A DNA stretch of 24,361 bases, from assembly GCA_903927685.1 (NCBI GenBank), contig CAIYOB010000681.1, positions 1 through 24,361 on the forward strand. Direction: 5' to 3'. A model generated the notes under the pieces. That model searched no databases and was not told where the DNA came from. It saw nothing but the letters and a program-made list of their open reading frames with translations. Positions 22,301-24,361 of the stretch are shown in pieces. Position 1 is the first letter of the stretch. Each line of letters begins with the position of its first letter. Origin of the DNA: an uncultured Planctomycetaceae bacterium. GTDB taxonomy: Bacteria > Planctomycetota > Planctomycetia > Pirellulales > Pirellulaceae. The translations under genes and the position numbers were made by a program.

Positions 22301-23117
22301 GCGTCTGCAGCAGGTTCACCAGGAAGTCGTGTCGCCGGACATGGGCCAGTTCGTGGGCCAGAATCGCTTCCAACTGGGCCGCGGGCATGCTCGTCACCAA
22401 GGCGACAGGGAGCAGAATGACCGGCCGCAACCAACCCAGCGCGATCGGCATTGGGGCCACGGTCGACTGCAGCACGCGGACCGCCCGACGCAGTCCCAGC
22501 CGCATCGAGACGCGCCGCGAGGCATCCAGAACCTCGTCGCGGGCCGGCGATACACCACAGCGCCGCAGCCGCCACAGCGCATATCCGCCCAGCAGCGGGC
22601 GAAACGAGCACGCCACGACGCCCAAGCTCCAGCCGGCCACGATCCACGCCAGCCAGGGCCGCAAGACGCTGCGAGCACCGTTCAACCATGCCGCGGCAAG
22701 CGGAACGCCGGTGTGCGGTCGCCAAGCCGGGGCGGCCAGCGGTTCGGCCGCGACGCGCGTTGCGGCTGGATCGACGCCATTCGCGGCGGCGTTCCTGGTC
22801 CGCGCGGCGCGCAAACTGGCGGAAAAACCCGTCACGTCGGCCGGCGGATCGGCCGGCGCGAATTCGACGTGCTCGCCGCCAGCCAAGGCCGGAACCTGCA
22901 GGCTCCACGTGACGACCGGAGCTGCGACCAGCGCGGTCATGGCGACGACGAGCATCCCATACCGGGCTGCCGCCGAGCTGCGCCGCATCGCACCGGCCGC
23001 CGTGCCCGCTAGAGCCGCGACCAATGAGAACTGCCACAGCGAATGCACCAGCACCCAACCGAACCGTTCGATGGTTGCTGCAGGAAAGGACCACAGAGTC
23101 GCGAATTCGGCCATCAT
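19326..23117 (-). CDS. BlaR1-like M56 zinc protease fused to large exported module with prenyltransferase-type repeats
   Basis: A 1263-aa membrane protein. Residues 1-385 are the M56 region: hydrophobic segments near 20-40, 55-72, 155-180 and 230-245, zinc motif HELAH at 255-259 with acidic ligands in VEREHCCDD (293-301), and a final membrane segment near 364-384. Beyond it come carboxypeptidase-regulatory-like domains (about 440-560 and 560-660), a 13-residue repeat pair at 686-711, a SurA-like charged helical region (about 738-935) and four squalene-cyclase/prenyltransferase-type repeats (about 965-1260) marked by DGGW, SGGWSYG, NGSWGY and AGSW. By analogy with BlaR1, sensing outside would activate the cytoplasmic protease to cut the BlaI-like repressor. 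The penicillin-binding sensor is absent. The ATG at 23117 overlaps the repressor stop by four bases (ATGA), with GGAGG upstream. Confidence 0.85.
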   Translation of the reverse strand: MMAEFATLWSFPAATIERFGWVLVHSLWQFSLVAALAGTAAGAMRRSSAAARYGMLVVAMTALVAAPVVTWSLQVPALAGGEHVEFAPADPPADVTGFSASLRAARTRNAAANGVDPAATRVAAEPLAAPAWRPHTGVPLAAAWLNGARSVLRPWLAWIVAGWSLGVVACSFRPLLGGYALWRLRRCGVSPARDEVLDASRRVSMRLGLRRAVRVLQSTVAPMPIALGWLRPVILLPVALVTSMPAAQLEAILAHELAHVRRHDFLVNLLQTLVETVFFYHPAVWWLSRRIRVEREHCCDDLVVQVLGDRVEYGRALVAVEESRGPSPLLAVGVTDGSLLARVRRIAAAGPDRAALNWGDRWPLLSLGMTCTLLAATALWVGVGSASDQPSERDAATHAAEPGGAVNEPAAVAVEQPSRSDAGGQQGSTEPSPAARPAEAWSVAGRVVDEAGRPLAGVVVSAHTGMGTAFRTGKAETGADGEYRFNFGPGLRFTDGIELQGATISARKPGYFERNLSRQGDLLMARRLPEGEIGWGKKTKDDVILPGQTRRLDFVMLPAARLAGTLIDQDNRPLAGYGVSLTGEELPPSSSVIASVKTDDKGRFSISEIPTMFAFQILVEPAKREPPWNAWASGPFHFAAGEADLSVRQGDTEIVAERFELQVLGAGVNWKQALRLGASQQKLNAATGTRVGVTSLRTASGTRLQATSLRLRLDPGEAPEGGSAKPADEPAGQPNREQVGEVLGRPVYRDEVDGDKLGKLLASVIEQYAAAHRAEITPTEEEIRYATEFFDRQHRERLAAEGRDVELREQLKSLDARIAQADLSADERRQLKGKRNGLQLQLDPPGRMFATFMLNGWKLQKHLYDHFGGGRILWQQGGVEAFDAMRTFLETQEQQGRFKITDPQSRAKVYEYWNRDHGAFLTADQERIRSEFLEPAWIRPASSRDAGSAVPSEGPPTANLPHLQDPLPAALARAAAFIESQRASDGGWRSGPTAGAYRDGMTALCALALLRAGRTRDDAAVKESLDRLQQVRPEFTYSVALHTVALCAADPTKHREVIRKNVAWLAETQTAEGEASGGWSYGPQRSLRSDGSNTRFAVWALDEAARAGVPAPEATWQAAAGYWLRSQQENGSWGYMPQVGAGTVSMTLAGIASLAAARRAAADEAAQHAIDAAIQRAWRWHDERFSVEQLGRGSPWQFYSLQALGLAASLTDHRRIGDLAWREQALPLLLRLQDVDAGSWQGQAAEPPLVATSLAILSLTSVP
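20988..21065. repeat. 39-bp tandem repeat, two copies, read in frame
   Basis: Copies at 20988-21026 and 21027-21065 share CCGGAGGGAAGTC and GCGTGTGCCA with divergence between them. The first contains the perfect palindrome GCTTGCAAGC at 21001-21010. Each copy encodes 13 residues (ATGTRVGVTSLRT and ASGTRLQATSLRL) in the linker of the M56 fusion protein. Confidence 0.8.
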
Positions 23118-23500
23118 CGCTTGCCCTCCAGCTTGTCGAGCAGTCGCCGCGCCTCGTCGATTTCCGCTTGGGAAGCCCGGCCGCCGGCCAGGGCCTGCAG
23201 CACCAGGCTCATGGCCGAACCGTCATAGACTTTGTCGATCAGGTCCGCAAGAAAACTCTTAGCGGCCCGCTCGCGCGAGATCGCAGCCCGGTAGACATGC
23301 GGCCGCACCCGCTCGTCGCGTTTGACCAGTCCCTTGGTCAGCATCACCGACAGCATCTTGACGGTCGTCGAATAGTTTGTCCCCTTGTCCGCGGCCAGCC
23401 GTGCGTGGATTTCGCGGACCGGACTGTCGCCCCGCTCCCAGAGAATCCGCAAGATCTCCAGCTCCACAGCCGTCGGCTGCGGCGATCCCAGCTCACGCAT
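23114..23500 (-). CDS. BlaI/MecI-family winged-helix repressor
   Basis: A 128-aa protein, the normal length of BlaI/MecI/CopY-type repressors. PTAVELEILRILWERGDSPVREIH (10-33) is the family N-terminal helix pair, and YSTTVKMLSVMLTKGLVKRD (43-62) the recognition helix and turn, followed by the wing RVRPHVYRA. The C-terminal helices would form the dimer and contain the site cut by the partner protease. The ATG at 23500 has GGAGG eight bases upstream. A longer frame to 23584 would run through the operators. The stop overlaps the start of the M56 gene, so repressor and anti-repressor are translationally coupled. The twin palindromes upstream imply autoregulation. Confidence 0.92.
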   Translation of the reverse strand: MRELGSPQPTAVELEILRILWERGDSPVREIHARLAADKGTNYSTTVKMLSVMLTKGLVKRDERVRPHVYRAAISRERAAKSFLADLIDKVYDGSAMSLVLQALAGGRASQAEIDEARRLLDKLEGKR

Positions 23501-23541
23501 GGCCCGATCCTCCCCAGAATCCAGCTCGAAGCGACGACATA

Positions 23542-23555
23542 GCGAAACCTTTCGC
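23542..23555. promoter_or_regulatory. operator O2 of the BlaI-type repressor
   Basis: Perfect inverted repeat GCGAAA-CC-TTTCGC. It lies at and just after the predicted transcription start, 26 bases centre-to-centre from O1. On the minus strand both sites read TGGCGAAAGnTTTCGCTA, differing only at one central base. Confidence 0.7.
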
Positions 23556-23561
23556 CAGTAG

Positions 23562-23589
23562 ATTCTAGCGAAAGCTTTCGCCAATGCAA
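23562..23589 (-). promoter_or_regulatory. promoter of the repressor/M56 operon containing operator O1
   Basis: On the minus strand, TTGCAT (23584-23589) and TAGAAT (23562-23567) are 16 bases apart, a plausible -35/-10 pair. The 14-base perfect palindrome GCGAAAGCTTTCGC (23568-23581) occupies the spacer. Binding of the repressor there would block RNA polymerase, as known for MecI and BlaI operators. Confidence 0.65.
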
Positions 23590-23683
23590 GAGCGACTGCG
23601 ATTTTCTGTCGGGCCGCGGTGGGGGCCGTCAGCGGCGCGACGGTTTTGCCGCCGGTCCACTCGATGATGTTCCGAATCGTGCG

Positions 23684-24361
23684 TCAATACCCAAGCAGCA
23701 GCACCTCGTGAACGTCATTCACGGTGACCTCGAGGCGGGCAGCGTGCTGTTCGAGCACGGTGGTGGGGTTGAGGACCGCCACGCTCCGGGGCGGAGCAGC
23801 CAACTCGACGCTCGCCCGGAAGAGGGGCGCGTCTTCCTGCAGGGCCGGCAGCACGTAGGGACGCTCGCGGACCGGCGTCGTTTGCGGTGGGGAATTGTAG
23901 CCGAGCAGGTGCACGCGCAAGGTGCGCCCGGCCGGGTCGTCCGTGACGACGGCCTCGACGTTGGCCGGCGCGAGGATGCGAACACGGGGCTCCGGATGCA
24001 GCAGTCGCACCGCGGCGGCCAGCAGTTTGCGGGCTTCCACGATGTGATGTTCGCTCGCCACGGCGAAATCCGGGGAACAGGCAAACGTCAGCACGCGGCC
24101 CTTGCCGACGGTGTTGATCAAGAGGGCGGGGCCAACGGGCGTGTCGGCGCTCATGGGCCAGTCGGTGCCTTCCCGGCCTTCCAGCTGACGCGTGGTGCGG
24201 TGCGGCGTGAGCAACTCCCCAAGGGGCTGGGCTGTGGTCGGTGCCAAGACACCGGCGGGGCCTTTGACGAGGAACGGCCAGTCGGGCCTTAACGTGGACG
24301 CCGGGATTTTCAGGGAATCCAGCTGCGCGGCGGAAAAGCGAACCCAGTTGTCGAGTGAATC
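23684..24361 (-). CDS. C-terminal part of a GHL6 / beta-galactosidase-trimerisation-type glycosidase-like protein (partial)
   Basis: The frame is open from the right window edge to the TGA at 23684, giving 225 residues without an evident start, so it is the 3' part of a longer gene. GPALLINTVGKGRVLTFACSPDF followed by ARKLLAAAVRLLHPEPRVRILAP matches the glutamine-amidotransferase-like trimerisation domain found after the barrel in beta-galactosidases and hypothetical glycosyl hydrolase 6 proteins. The last 100 residues look like a beta-sandwich (LRVHLLGYNSPPQ...SVAVLNPT). The assignment to a glycosidase is by analogy, because the catalytic domain is outside the window. It is followed after 183 bases by the repressor operon on the same strand. 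Confidence 0.6.
   Translation of the reverse strand, partial: DSLDNWVRFSAAQLDSLKIPASTLRPDWPFLVKGPAGVLAPTTAQPLGELLTPHRTTRQLEGREGTDWPMSADTPVGPALLINTVGKGRVLTFACSPDFAVASEHHIVEARKLLAAAVRLLHPEPRVRILAPANVEAVVTDDPAGRTLRVHLLGYNSPPQTTPVRERPYVLPALQEDAPLFRASVELAAPPRSVAVLNPTTVLEQHAARLEVTVNDVHEVLLLGY

Noticed and set aside
19326..23500. Beta-lactam resistance operon
   Set aside because: The repressor and M56 protease fit, but there is no penicillin-binding sensor domain in the M56 protein and no beta-lactamase or PBP gene in the window.

Overview
The window is GC-rich chromosomal DNA that most resembles a member of the Planctomycetota, probably a Pirellulales-type lineage. I infer this from gene content and not from a marker gene. 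The signs are several Tat- or Sec-exported sugar-active proteins with planctomycete-style signal peptides (RRxFL), a Cys-type sulfatase, a 3-keto-disaccharide hydrolase (DUF1080), a Uma2-family nuclease, and a BlaI/M56 pair in which the M56 protein carries a very large exported C-terminus. No rRNA, tRNA, CRISPR array, insertion sequence or prophage was recognised.

Layout. Positions 1-2248 (minus strand) hold a tight cluster reading from an exported cupin protein to a short-chain dehydrogenase, deoC and the first nine codons of a further gene. A lone phospholipid N-methyltransferase-like gene lies at 2550-3167 (plus). Positions 3279-6317 (minus) hold two exported glycoside-hydrolase-type proteins with a probable prenyltransferase-repeat gene remnant between them. 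A secreted glycerophosphodiester phosphodiesterase with an N-terminal lectin-like domain is at 6651-8045 (plus). It converges on a TPR protein (8145-9791, minus) across a long perfect hairpin. Upstream of the TPR gene are a DUF1080 protein and a Tat-exported sugar isomerase/epimerase-like protein (9947-11602, minus), then a giant DUF6259-like TIM-barrel protein (11734-15204) and a sulfatase (15321-16802). Divergent from the sulfatase are a C69-family dipeptidase and a Uma2 protein (17022-19267, plus). The window ends with a BlaI-type repressor and an M56/PT-repeat fusion (19326-23500, minus) and the C-terminal part of a probable GHL6/beta-galactosidase-trimerisation protein (23684 to the window edge).

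How the genes fit together. Most products are predicted to be exported and to act on glycans: two glycosidases, a sulfatase, a DUF1080 hydrolase, a TIM-barrel isomerase/epimerase-like protein, the giant glycosidase-like protein and the truncated glycosidase. The deoC cluster could feed small sugars into central metabolism. I see no SusC/D-like or TonB genes, so this looks like a loose catabolic neighbourhood and not a classical polysaccharide utilisation locus.

The most unusual unit is at 19326-23589. A BlaI-like repressor gene is preceded by two near-identical GCGAAA-NN-TTTCGC palindromes, one filling the -35/-10 spacer and one at the predicted start site. The repressor is translationally coupled to a BlaR1-like zinc protease whose usual penicillin-sensor domain is replaced by about 870 residues of carboxypeptidase-regulatory-like, SurA-like and squalene-cyclase-type repeats. 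A second theme is short tandem repeats read in frame inside two large proteins (36-bp units at 13134-13258 and 39-bp units at 20988-21065).
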